Source: Bedellia somnulentella (taxonomy: Eukaryota > Arthropoda > Insecta > Lepidoptera > Bedelliidae). Taken from it: a stretch of DNA of 64,000 bases. This document shows positions 36,701 through 46,600 of this stretch, piece after piece. The stretch is from the NCBI GenBank assembly GCA_963576735.1, contig OY755177.1, positions 9,362,001 to 9,426,000 of the forward strand, written 5' to 3'. Position 1 is the stretch's first letter, and each line of letters opens with the position of its first letter. Position numbers and translations under genes: made by a program. The notes beneath the pieces were generated by a model. The model was not told the DNA's origin and ran no database searches. It saw only the letters and a list, made by a program, of their open reading frames with translations.

Positions 36701-38671
36701 TTATTATTTTCTATTTAAGTTTTTTGTCTTACTTAGTTATGAATGTTTAAAGTTGCATCAACTGTTACTATAAATGATGTTGTCAATGGTGGCAAGTATT
36801 ATGTAGAGAAATGAAAATGAAATAATACATTTTAAAAATATATTGTTTCCCTTTTGATATTTTTTGCAACATACATACATATACTCACCGCTATAAATCC
36901 CTTAACGGGGTAGCCAGAGCTTTGGAATGGGAAATTCCTCAGCCACTTTTGGATTGGGGGAAAGATGGTAATAATAAATGTTTTTGGTGACGGGTCTCCA
37001 ACCATATCGCCCAAAAATCACTTCAAAAGCCCCTATACCCTTAGTCGCCTCTTACGATTACCCACGGGTAGAAATGGGGTAGTGTTATTCTAAGCCAACA
37101 CTACACGGCACATTTTTTGCAACATTAAGTTAAATAACCCACTTCTTTGTAATTTTAATAGTTCACTGTAAAAGTTTATGGGTTTGAAAGATTAATGAAA
37201 GACAAACACATTTGCACTTATTTGTAAAATGAAAAGATAATCATAGCACTATTTATTTTCATGAAAATAAGATTTCTAAACATAAAATCTCTGAGTGGTA
37301 TTGTTATGGTACTTTTGTAAAACTGTACCTATAAACTTGAAAATTGATACAATGGTTTTATCCATAAGGAATTTTAATTCTAAGCTACAAGGTTTAAAAA
37401 CAAAAAAATAAAAGAAATATGGGTTGACAAAAACAAAATAAATATATAATTAGTTTTATTGATAAGCTTATAAGGTTTCTGGGTAGTTATAAAAAAAAAT
37501 AACCAATTAAATGCAAAGTCAATAAACTTTTAAACTAATTGGACTTAATTTCTGCATTTCTGAGTAGATGAACTGTCTGATTATTAATAATCTCAGAGTC
37601 TTATGTATAATAAACTTTAGGTTTTATGACTTTATATATTTTGTCCATTATCTATTTTGAATATCAATATTATGGACTTATTTATTTCAACCTTGTATAT
37701 TTCATTTTTATGCATTTGCATGCGGACCTATAATTAACATACATACATACTCACATACAATACTCACGGCTATAGATCCCTAGAAGGGGTAGCCAGAGCT
37801 AAGGAATAAAAAGTTCCTCAGCCACTTTTGGAAATATTAGTGGGAAAAAGATGGTAAAATAAAGGTTGTTGGTGATGGGTCTCCAACCGCATCGCCCAAA
37901 TATCCTTTAAAAGCCCCAATACGGGTAGTCGCCTCTTACATACTCTACTCATACTCTCATATTTAAGTGATTCCACAATTACATACATACATAAACTCAC
38001 GGCTGTAAATCCCTAGAAGAGGTAGCCAGTGCTAAGGAAGTAGAAATTCCTCAGCCACTTTTGGAAAGTTGAGTGGGGATAAGATGTTACAATAAAGGTT
38101 GTTGGTGATGGGTCTTCAACTGCTTCACCAAAAAATCCCTTGAAAGCCCCAATACTCTTAGTCGCCTCTTACATACACCCATCGGTAAAAATGGGGTAGT
38201 GCTATTCTTAGCTGACACTACACGGCAATCTAAGCCAACACTACATGGCAATTGATTCCACAATTAACTACAACTATATCCTTAGGGAAAGCTTTCTAAC
38301 TCAGCATTCCATTTCTAAATAGCATTTAATTTTTTAATCAAAACTTAATGACAACAAAACTTTTAAACAAGAACTTTTTATGGTTATTCAACATGAAGTA
38401 AATTATTATATTGTAATGTATAAACCTGCTTTTGATTAACCAGTATGCAATGAGCTCGGGATGCTGAGGACTTTGGTAATCCATCTTTAGAACTTCCTGC
38501 AAAATTAAAATTAAATTATTAACTAGCTTAGACAACAAAACACATTTTTTACAATTATAATGTTTTACCTGCTATATTATTTTCAGGATTATCACTTAAT
38601 TTTGCTCTTTTAGGGGACGTAGGAATATTTATCTCTGCCAGTAAATCATCAAATCCATCTTCTAAATCCAT
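27495..38671 (-). CDS. ERCC1: ERCC1 DNA excision repair protein, complete gene (5 coding exons)
   Basis: ERCC1 pairs with XPF to form the nuclease that cuts 5' of lesions in nucleotide excision repair and unhooks interstrand crosslinks; ERCC1 itself is non-catalytic and positions XPF through DNA, XPA and XPF contacts. Joining 38671-38569, 38496-38426, 36341-36147, 35411-35226 and 27779-27495 keeps phase throughout and predicts 279 aa, against about 297 in human. Residues 1-58 are a variable acidic N-terminus. Residues about 52-185 are the central nuclease-like domain ([42 protein letters not shown]). Residues about 186-247 are the double helix-hairpin-helix XPF-binding domain (VNKTDAMTLITTFGTLE, CPGFGATKAKKL, HEPFLK), followed by a 30-residue charged tail. 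The gene is divergent from FANCM. Introns are 72, 2084, 735 and 7446 nt; the last is a repeat sink. Confidence 0.96.
28282..28529 (+). mobile_element. F1 repeat copy
   Basis: Near full length, from GTGTAGTGCCGGTTTAGAC to the TATG tail. It is only 280 bp from a similar same-strand copy at 28812, with which it shares the variants AACAGTATTGG and CACTAAAAACC. Confidence 0.88.
28812..29064 (+). mobile_element. F1 repeat copy
   Basis: Full-length copy from GCTGTGTAGTGCCGGCTTAG to GTGAGTATATG and five TATG-type units. Same subfamily as the copy at 28282. Confidence 0.9.
29185..29305 (+). mobile_element. LINE 3'-end remnant (family L), degenerate
   Basis: Short sequence reading MKSSLNINETREVGQDHTKI, a decayed form of the family-L C-terminus, then GACTCTGCCTACC blocks. 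Confidence 0.6.
29333..29816. mobile_element. MITE M3, copy 1
   Basis: About 484 bp bounded by AATTCGGTATGCAAAGTTTT and its reverse complement. Internal sequence is shared with 39031-39488 (GATTTTTTAAAGATTGTTCA, ATATCTCGAAATGGTTTCGT). Non-coding. Superfamily not assigned. Confidence 0.85.
30257..30483 (-). mobile_element. F2 SINE, degenerate with internal deletion
   Basis: The 3' end (CGCATATCTCCGTAGGGGTT) and head (CACTGGGCTATCACAG) remain; much of the body between TTGCTTGGACA and TGGTTAACAACC is gone. Confidence 0.75.
30990..31231 (+). mobile_element. F1 repeat copy
   Basis: Full length: CGTGTAGCGCCGGCTTAGAA through GTTGGAGACCCATCACC to GTGAGTATATGTATGTATG. Confidence 0.9.
31391..31635 (-). 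mobile_element. F1 repeat copy
   Basis: Full length in minus orientation; plus-strand left end CATACATACATATACTCACG, right end CCGACACTACACAGT. It faces the 30990 copy tail-to-tail. Confidence 0.9.
32339..32690 (-). mobile_element. LINE family-L 3' end fused to a degenerate F1 remnant
   Basis: 32339-32520 encodes on the minus strand [20 protein letters not shown] and [18 protein letters not shown]. 32528-32690 then carries degenerate F1 blocks (CAACTTTTGGAAAATAAAAG, AGTCGCCTCTTACGAC). It is either a chimeric insertion or two overlapping insertions. Confidence 0.65.
32888..33130. repeat. Possible interspersed repeat beginning CTAGCTGATCCGGCAAGCG
   Basis: The start ACTAGCTGATCCGGCAAGCG and the phrase CCGAATGTGTTTGCAAAATT look like a widespread insect repeat type with TAG-CTG-cCCGG starts. 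There is only one copy in the window, so the call rests on memory of such repeats. Confidence 0.35.
33215..33280 (+). mobile_element. F2 SINE 3'-end fragment
   Basis: CACGTGATGTTCTGAACTAT then CCTCTGCTAATCCCTTGGGC and GTGAACGCTT match the end of F2 in plus orientation. Confidence 0.6.
33897..33965 (+). mobile_element. F1 3'-end fragment
   Basis: 5'-truncated copy: TTCCTTAGCTCTGGCTACCC, then GCCGTGAGTATATG and a TATG run. A GC-rich segment with a hairpin starts directly after its tail. Confidence 0.8.
33970..34400. mobile_element. GC-rich segment of unknown origin, probable transposable element part
   Basis: About 430 bp with far higher GC than its surroundings. It opens with a perfect 22-bp stem (33981-34002 with 34007-34028). 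Both strands have overlapping open frames (80 aa plus, 141 aa minus), but neither resembles a known protein to me. It abuts an F1 tail, so it may be part of a larger insertion such as a LINE 5' region. Confidence 0.35.
35226..35411 (-). CDS. ERCC1: ERCC1 exon 4 (central domain end)
   Basis: 62 codons in phase 0 (acceptor CTTGTAG, donor CAAAAG|GTAGG). It encodes IDLKEPHAPLKNLTRICLL, then [20 protein letters not shown] and KPPDKIMERIE, aligning closely with human VDVKDPQQALKELAKMC and [20 protein letters not shown]. Confidence 0.95.
36147..36341 (-). CDS. ERCC1: ERCC1 exon 3 (central domain)
   Basis: 65 codons in phase 0 between TTTTTAG and GTGCAG|GTACGT. It starts RGNPLLK and carries [12 protein letters not shown] and LGKKYELRILLVQ, the core of the central domain that binds XPA and DNA in human ERCC1. 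Confidence 0.95.
36444..36650 (-). mobile_element. F1 repeat, degenerate
   Basis: Minus orientation (plus ACATACATACATACAG; GGTCTCCAACCGCATCACC). It carries an internal perfect AT palindrome (GGCTAATTTATATAT with its complement, 36508-36541). Confidence 0.7.
36871..37111 (-). mobile_element. F1 repeat with perfect 12-bp TSD
   Basis: Full-length minus copy, flanked by ATTTTTTGCAAC at 36859-36870 and 37112-37123. It lies in ERCC1 intron 2 in sense orientation. Confidence 0.92.
37738..37942 (-). mobile_element. F1 repeat, 5'-truncated
   Basis: Minus copy with TATG-type tail and body through AGTCGCCTCTTACAT; the GTGTAGTGTCGG end is missing. Confidence 0.85.
37982..38252 (-). mobile_element. F1 repeat with perfect 14-bp TSD and duplicated 5' end
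   Basis: Flanked by TGATTCCACAATTA at 37968-37981 and 38253-38266. Its 5' end (plus strand right) carries the CTAAGCC.ACACTACA.GGCAA segment twice in tandem. Confidence 0.92.
38426..38496 (-). CDS. ERCC1: ERCC1 exon 2
   Basis: A short exon (71 nt) between TTTTGCAG and AGCAG|GTTTAT. It completes a split Gly codon and encodes the linker into the central domain, ending AHCILVNQKQ, equivalent to human NSIIVSPRQ before RGNP. Another frame of the same DNA is open longer, but only this frame is phase-consistent with both neighbours. Confidence 0.88.
38569..38671 (-). CDS. ERCC1: ERCC1 exon 1 (start codon)
   Basis: It begins with ATG at 38671 and reads MDLEDGFDDLLAEINIPTSP, an acidic start followed by a basic PKRAK patch (possible nuclear signal). 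It ends in phase 1 at GCAG|GTAAAA. The start is inferred from the first ATG before a splice-consistent exon. Confidence 0.85.
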
Positions 38672-39030
38672 TCTAGCAAAATTATAAGTAATATTAGGGA
38701 AAATAAGTAAATCGCAATATTAACTAGGTTATATAATAAAAACAAATATTTCACATATTAAACGAATTCCAAAATATTTTTTACCTGTGCTCTCGTAAGC
38801 TAAATTTATAATTTACGAATTATCTAGTGATAAACCAAAACTAACTTCCTATTTCAAAGTTAATAGCAAATCAAAGATTTTTTCATACTCAAAAAATCAT
38901 TCAAATCGGGACGGGAAACCGGGAACTAAACAAAACAAATCGAATATCAAATCAATAACAATACTAGTGATGGTCAGATGTGAATGATTAGTTCGAGCGA
39001 ACATTCGAATAGCGCAATGTTCGATTTATT

Positions 39031-39488
39031 CAATTCGGTATGCAAAGTTTTTTTTTGGTATTTATTAAATATTTTTATTCGATAGTAAACACGAAATTAT
39101 AAGACTAATTTGAATATTTTCCATTTAAAATGAGTAATTGTAAAGTTATGATTTTTTAAAGATTGTTCAACTTTTGTACTTTTTGACGTCATCGTTTTAT
39201 AAAAATGTAGCTGATTGCAAAACATAATACGAATTTGTGATGTCAATTGAAATTATTACGATATTATACTAAACCAACCTATGATTTTCGATATTTTATT
39301 AATAAACTGCAAAACCGTATGTCTTTGAAACAACATTGAAGGTCAAACACTGTTACAGTTTTTTGATAAAATAACAGTCATCTTAGCTTCAATTGATATA
39401 ATTTCAAGAAAATATTGTTTATAACCATAATATCTCGAAATGGTTTTGTAATCAGCATCAATTTAGTAAAACTTTGCATACCGAATTG
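39031..39488. mobile_element. MITE M3, copy 2, in the ERCC1/FANCM intergenic region
   Basis: Bounded by CAATTCGGTATGCAAAGTTT and its reverse complement. Internally similar to 29333-29816 with substitutions and a small deletion. Confidence 0.87.
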
Positions 39489-39834
39489 ATATAAATATCC
39501 TTTTGGTCATTTATAGGCGCAAGTATATTTTTGTATGTCGCAGGAAAATCGACAAATTCGTAAATTTACAAGTATTCGAGGAAACTTGTAAATTGACTTG
39601 TATGGGAATTTACATCTTGCTTACCTGTAAGTCTTAAGGAATATTTCAAGATAACGAACTCACCTCAGGAAGCTTTTAAGCGCGAATGGTTTTTAACAAG
39701 TTTCCGAGTTTTGAAATTATAATTTAGCAAACTTGTACGCTCCTTAATGGCTGCCAGTGATGTTGTAAAACTGTTGGTTTAACAAAGAATAGACTCGAAG
39801 TAGATGTAGTGTAAAGATTTATTTATATTTTTAA

Positions 39835-40190
39835 ATGTACATACATGTATATACTCCCAACTCCTAAATAGGTTATCCAGAAGTAAAAATTCCTAAGCTA
39901 CTCTTTAATGGATGAATACCAATTACATAATCATACTATTTTAGTCATAGTATAGGTTTCTAATTTGTATATATTTGTCTCGGAATAGCAATAACCCATT
40001 TGTTTCCGAGAGTACTGTATCTTTTAGTTGGGCGGTGCTGAGTTGGTGTATGTGGTTGGGGATTCATCAGCTACATACTATATTTTACAACCATTTCCCT
40101 ACTCTACTTCTTTGGTTCCTGACCTTTGCCATTTGGATTTTGGGTAATCCACCCTTTTTTAGCCAACAGGTTGCCAGTAAATGTGTATAT
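39835..40190. mobile_element. Two very degenerate F1-like remnants
   Basis: Left part in minus orientation (GTATATACTCCCAACTCC, TTCCTAAGCTACTC); right part in plus orientation (GGGCGGTGCTGAGTTGG, CATTTCCCTACTCTAC). The similarity is weak, so this is tentative. Confidence 0.35.
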
Positions 40191-40535
40191 ATTAGTAAAA
40201 CGTAGCCTTAGCATAAATAAACACTTTTTTGTTATCCGATTTATTGAAACAAAAATCGATATTTTATAAAATCGATGATTATTTAATTAATTGTCACTTC
40301 CCTCTGACTGTCTTTAATTTAACAAAAAAAAAACTTTAACCTCTAATCAAACGAAGTAAAAATAATAAAATCTTAAACATATAAGAATAGGATAACATAA
40401 AATCATATCTAAATAGCTTTAGCAGTAAAAAAACATACCACGTCATGTAATTGTGCAAGCTATTTTACTTTTAAATAGACGATTATGATTTGAAAAACTT
40501 TCGACACTTTACCGCGAAATTTGTAATCCTTGTTG

Positions 40536-40696
40536 ATGAGTGTATCAAATGAGAAATCAAAACAGTATGAGATTCCAATGGAAGATAAAGACATATTCGA
40601 TGATTCCTCTTTCCTGGCTAAGTTTCAAGAGTCTTCTTTCCAAGAAAGTACCGCCGGACAAAATACATCTAAAAACAACAGTCTATTCAATGTCAG
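40536..40696 (+). CDS. FANCM: FANCM exon 1
   Basis: Starts at ATG 40536 with an in-frame stop 12 nt upstream. It encodes an N-terminal leader rich in Ser, Asp and Gln ([20 protein letters not shown]) and ends in phase 2 at GTCAG|GTTAGT. Confidence 0.85.
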
Positions 40697-43600
40697 GTTA
40701 GTATCATTGTAGTTTTATTTTTGTTTTGATATTTATCTGTTGTTTGATGACTGAATTAATCAATTACTCAACAGTGCTTTGTGCTGTGATGAGGAATTAA
40801 GTGGCTATGACAAGCTTCTTGGGAAAACTTGGATTTATCCCACAAATTATCCTGTAAGAGATTACCAATTCAATATCATCAATGCTGCTCTCATCAAAAA
40901 TACTCTTGTAAGTAAGTCTGTTACTATATACAAACAAGTTAATTCTTAAGCTTTAAATCATATCTCTTAAATGGATCAAAGATGGAAAGTTTATCATGAA
41001 TGGGAATATTACTGGAAAATATATTGAAAAACTCTATTTTAGGTCAGCTTGCCTACTGGATTGGGTAAAACATTTATTGCTGCGGTGATAATGCACAATT
41101 TCTATAGATGGTATCCTGTTGGAAAGATTATCTTCACTGCACCAACGCGACCCCTGGTTGCTCAGCAAATTGATGCTTGTTACAATATTGTGGCTATACC
41201 ACCTGAAGACACCATTGAGATGACAGGTACTTTTTTCATGTTTTATGGCAGGATTATATAAAATTGTTATATTAAGTTTGATATCAGTGATGCCAATCAC
41301 AAAACAAAGCCAAGTAGTTAATAGTTATTGTGATTAGCATGATATTATCATAACATTGGGCTTCAAATACTTTTATTTTGTTAAATACTGCAAAGTTTTT
41401 TTTTTTATTCATACATACATACATACAAATACTCACGGCTATATTTCCCTGGAAGGGGTAGCCAGAGCTAAGGAATTATAAATTCCTCAGCCACTTTTGG
41501 AAGTTGAATGGGGAAAAGATTGTAAAAATAAAGGTTTTTGGTGATGGGTTTCCAACCGCATCGCCCAAAAATCCAATAAAAATCACTAATAAATAAGGGA
41601 AAGAAAAGTTTTCGACACAGGCGGGATTCGAAGCCGCGACCTCGGGTATACGCCCCGTCGCTCTTGCCTGTCAATGGCTGCCAGCGCATAATTTGAATCC
41701 CGCCTGTGTGTAAGTTTTTCTTTCCTTTATTTATTAGTAATAATCCCCACATGAGGTTTTAATGAACAAAAAGATTTAAATTATCCAATAAAAATCCCCA
41801 ATACCCTTAGTCGCCTCTTACGACACCCGTGGGTAGAAAGGGGTAGCAACATTCTAAGCTGGCACTACACGGCATTTTTATTCAGTTGTTGTTAAAATAA
41901 TTGTTGGGAATTAATTCCTCATTCTATATCTATGACTTACTAAACTTAATTTGTGTATATAATTTCAGGTTTAAAAGTACATAAAAAATGGTTTTAATAT
42001 CTTTTATCATGAAATTATTTTTGTATCACTGTTTATATTTCAGGTAAATATTCTATTAGTTTTTGGTAATTATCATTTCAGGTACAATGCAAGCAAACTC
42101 AAGGAAACTGCATTGGCAAAGCAAAAGAGTGTTTTTTGCAACACCCCAAGTAATATACAATGATATAAAGTCTGGTATATGCCCAGCTGACAAGATCAGG
42201 TGCTTGGTATTTGATGAGGCTCACAGGGCTCGTGGGAACTACTCCTACTGCCAAATTATTGGAGCCCTGACTGATATGGGACATAAGACATTTAGAGTCT
42301 TGGCACTGTCTGCTACACCTGGCAGCAAAGTTGAAGATGTAGTCAATGTAAGTAAAGGTTTATTTTGTTTTATGTAACTATGCTGGAAAAGGTATTTTAT
42401 GATGATGTCGGGTTTGGAAAAAGCTTGCACATAAAATGTTATATAATTTATACCTTATTTAATTTTAAAAACTGATGAAAATATAATTAAATACATGCTG
42501 CTCATATAGTATGAAGTGCATATTTAGAAGAATATACTCTTTTTATGTTTATATAACTCACTGTATGGAAAAAGCTTTAAACGCTCATATCTCAAAGTCC
42601 ATGTTTTGTGGGTTAAGTCCTTTCTGCTTATTTGCGTCCAATCATTTAATTAATGGACTTTTTGTCCTTTTTTTCATAGTGTTGTTAGAACATTTTCTCC
42701 TGAAAGAAAGAAACTATATGGGCAGCAGTTTTTTCATTTTAATTGATTTTCACTCCTTTGTGCAATGTAGTTTGACTTCACTGAATTACTGGAATTACAT
42801 ACATACATACATATACTCACGGCTATAAATCCCAAGAAGGGGTAGCCAGAGCTAAGAAATTAGAAATTCCTCAGCCACTTTTGGAAACTTGGGTGGGGAA
42901 AAGATGGTAAAGTAAAGGTTGTTGGTGATGGTTCTCCAACCGCATCGCCCAAAAATCCCTTAAAAGCCCCAATACCATTAGTCGCCTCTTACATACACCC
43001 ATCGGTAGAAGCGGGGTAGTGCTATTCTAAGCCGACACTACACGGCACACTTTTGCAATTAATAACAACTTAAATACAAAAGGAACTTGATTTTTAAAAG
43101 CCCTGTTTAAAACATTTATATTAATGTGTAGTTTAATTAATTAAAGTGTAGTTAGATGGTTTTTATTTGGGTATTCTTAATTGGGTACTATTTCATAAAG
43201 AATAATAACATCATATTAATTGGTAATGTTAAAACTGTATAATTCACTCGTTTCAAGGTCTTCTCATATTTTTAAGGTTGTACACTAGGTGACTATTGAC
43301 TAAAACTACTTGGAAACGTGATCTGTGTTTATACTAAAAATATTGCTTTACAGGTGGTAAAAAACTTGCATATAGCTCACCTCCAGCTCCGGACTGAGAA
43401 CTGCATAGATGTGGCTCCCTACAGCCATTCTCGACGCATCAACACTGAGATAGTGCAACTGGGGCCAGAGCTCACACAGTTGCGCCAGAATTTTGTTGAT
43501 GTATGTTCATTATAATTAATAAAACATAGAATTTCAGAAGATACTATCATTTTAATAAATGAATAGTTATTTAGATTAAAGATGTCTATCTAATGTCTAA

Positions 43601-46600
43601 ATTTCTAAGACTGATATCTAGGTGTGATTTTTGTTTTAAAATACTTACACCCAACTCAGCATTCACGCCGTAAAACTCAGCATTCAAGCGGTAAACCCTC
43701 GAAGAGGTTGAAGGTTACTAACACTTCTGAACATAATAATTGGGTTCTGAGTACCCACATTTTGCTTTGACAGTTGATTTATCATCATCATTATACTGTG
43801 CAAGTAGTAACTTACTAGCCTATTGTACAAACGTGATAGGGGCAGCCAGGAAAATTTTAATAATCTTAACAGTTATATAGGATCTTCTGCTACCGTAAGC
43901 GTATTCTGCTACTGTGTACTTGAAGTATATTTGTTTCAAAATATTGGCTATAATTTCCAGATAATGGATGGATATGCCAGGAGATTAAAACAGTTAAACA
44001 TCTTGCCACACAATATTGGAAACTTTTCCAAAGGCAGAATAGTAATGTTGTACAAAGAGTTCCAAAATAAAGACAGAGGTGCACGGTAAGATTTTTTTTG
44101 TTCATGCATTAATAGTAATTTGAATTGTGCATTTTAAAGCAATGTTTTTTATAGGCATCCGCAGCATAACTGGATAATGAAAGATTTCACAGCCCTCATA
44201 CACCTATATCATGGGTTGGAGCTGTTGGTGAAACACGGCAGTCGAGTTTTCCTCAATTTCTTTGATGATCACCCCGAGAAAGCATGGATACAAGGCGATG
44301 ATAGATTAATCGGTTTATTAGAAACACTTCGAGATGATCTTGGCATTAACCCATTGTCTCTTGATAGGAGCATACTGCCAGATGGAACGATACCTGAAGT
44401 AAGTATTTTGTTTTTTTTATGTTGGTTTGTGCAACGGATTGAAGTTCGTTTTCTTATTTTTGTCCTTTGTTGGTATCATTGGGAAACAATTCATCCTGAA
44501 AGTATTATGAACATCAAATTGATAATTTAATCTATTTGCTATATTGTATTTTTTACTTCTTAATATCGCAGTAAGTTTTTTATTAAAACCACTTTTCATA
44601 TTGATTTCCTATCTTTACAGATACCTAAAAATATACGCTTCGGTCATCCAAAGTTCGATAAACTTAAGAGTATAATATTAAACCATTTTAACAGCGCCAA
44701 AGCCAAAGGCCAAGAAACAAAAGCTATTGGTAAGTAGATCCTCATTGCCCTTCATTCAAATTCAACCATTTTTACAAAGTTAAAGAATAGAACAGAAAGC
44801 TCTTGTTGCATATCAAAACTAAAACGTATTACTTAACTAATATTTTTGAATATAATTATTATTGGTGGTCTTACCACTTAAAGCGATCTCGTCCAGACAA
44901 CCTTTATATGTTAACTTAAATAATGTTCTTTTCAGTGTTTTGCGAGTACCGCGAGAGTGTCAATTTGGTGCACTGTCTCTTACTGCAATGTCGTCCCTTG
45001 ATTGTCGCGCAAATGTTCGTCGGACAAGGAGCTTCAGGTATACTATATAATAATATTACTATAAATAAACAGTTTTTTCTAAGATTTTCACGATTGCACA
45101 TTATAATTAAAACAACTTTTTGATTTTCGGATATTTTAATCGCGTGTAATTACATTATTTTTAAAGCCCGACGTTTCGAAAACTTTTTAGTTATCATGGT
45201 CACGGGAAGACTGAGGTGTTATTTGTCATTATACAGTACTATAAAATTATTAATACTAACTACCTTCACAAAATTTTAAGTTACATTTGCGTTTAATATT
45301 TGCTGTGTACAAAAAGAGCTAATGTTATCTGGAGTCTTGCTAGTGTTCTTCCCTCGCTTAGTTGTGCTAATGATCGGGTTCCAAGCAGGTGGTAATTGCC
45401 AACCATCATCTCTATTGAAGTTTGGATGTTTCTTTATTTCAATAGATTCGCGTATCATTCTAGGTATCAATCGATTCTCTTTTGCTAGAATTGTAGGTTT
45501 GTCAAAACGCATGTGGTGGCTTATCGAAGGTGTGTTCACACAAAGCAGATCTTCCAGGACGCCTATTCTTCATATCAGCAATGTGTTCTCTTACGCGAGT
45601 TGCTACACTACGCTTTGTTTGGCCGATGTATGAAAGACCACACTCACAGTCTAGTTTATAAACGCCTGCATCTTGTAAAGGGATCTGACATTTGATAGGT
45701 CTTAAAAACTGACTTATCTTTTGGTGCGGCTTGAAGTAGGTCTTAATGGAAGCACGCTGTAACACAGTACTAATTTTGTCTGTTACACCCTTAACAAAAA
45801 ATAATGTAATTACACGTGATTAAAATATCCGAAAATCAAAAAGTTGTTTTAATTAAATAAACAGTTATTTGCTCTATACAGTATTGTAGTGAATACAATG
45901 AAGTTGTAGTAAAAGATCCGGCTGCGAAATTAGTACGAGAATAATGTACATAATCAAAAACTGTTTTTCAAGTAATTTTACAAGAGGAGTTTATTTTATT
46001 TTTTATTCATAAAATGCCAATAAAAATTAACCGCGACTATTGTTTATTAAAATATTATTAATTAATTTTTGAAGAAACATTTCGTTTATATCTTACAAAA
46101 CAAATGTATGATATAAAAATTGTTTTTGGTTACCTACATTATTCATGGACTAATTTCACAGTCGGATCTTATACTATTGTTTTCTGTCTGGCGAATAATT
46201 ATTATTTAGTTTTTCAGCTCAAATGTATCCAATATAGTGAAGCTATAAATTATATGCACATAACATGTTTACAGAAACAATAACTTATATTACATACAAA
46301 CATACAGATACTTACGCCATTAGTTCCGATTGGGGTAGGCAGAGACTACATATCGCCACTTTGTATCGGCAAACCTTGGCAAAGCTTCGTCTACATTGAT
46401 CAATCTATTCATTCATGCTCTTTTATTCTGCACACCTCGGACGCCTGCCTTTTTAATCACATTCTCTATTTATCTAATTATGTCCTCCGTAGTCGTCCTC
46501 TACTAAGATTACCATCCACTTTGGGTCTATAAATCTCTATCACAAATTTACTATCAATATCATCCATCTCTCTAAGCACGCCAACTATCATAATTGGAGC

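Larger units (their letters stand above)
38672..40535. promoter_or_regulatory. Divergent ERCC1/FANCM intergenic region
   Basis: This is the only sequence between the two oppositely oriented start codons, so both promoters probably lie here. It holds a 458-bp MITE (39031-39488) and two very degenerate 240-bp repeat remnants around 39835-40190. No TATA box or initiator could be assigned with confidence. Confidence 0.5.

Noticed and set aside
38338..38538. Minus-strand ORF across ERCC1 exon 2 in another frame
   Set aside because: Only the shifted frame joins exons 1 and 3 in phase and gives the ERCC1 residues before RGNP.
42511..42828. A 105-codon plus-strand gene
   Set aside because: Hydrophobic AT-rich intron sequence running into an F1 repeat; no family match and no role in the FANCM splice chain.
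45322..45633. A 103-codon plus-strand gene
   Set aside because: It is the antisense of the Penelope GIY-YIG coding region.
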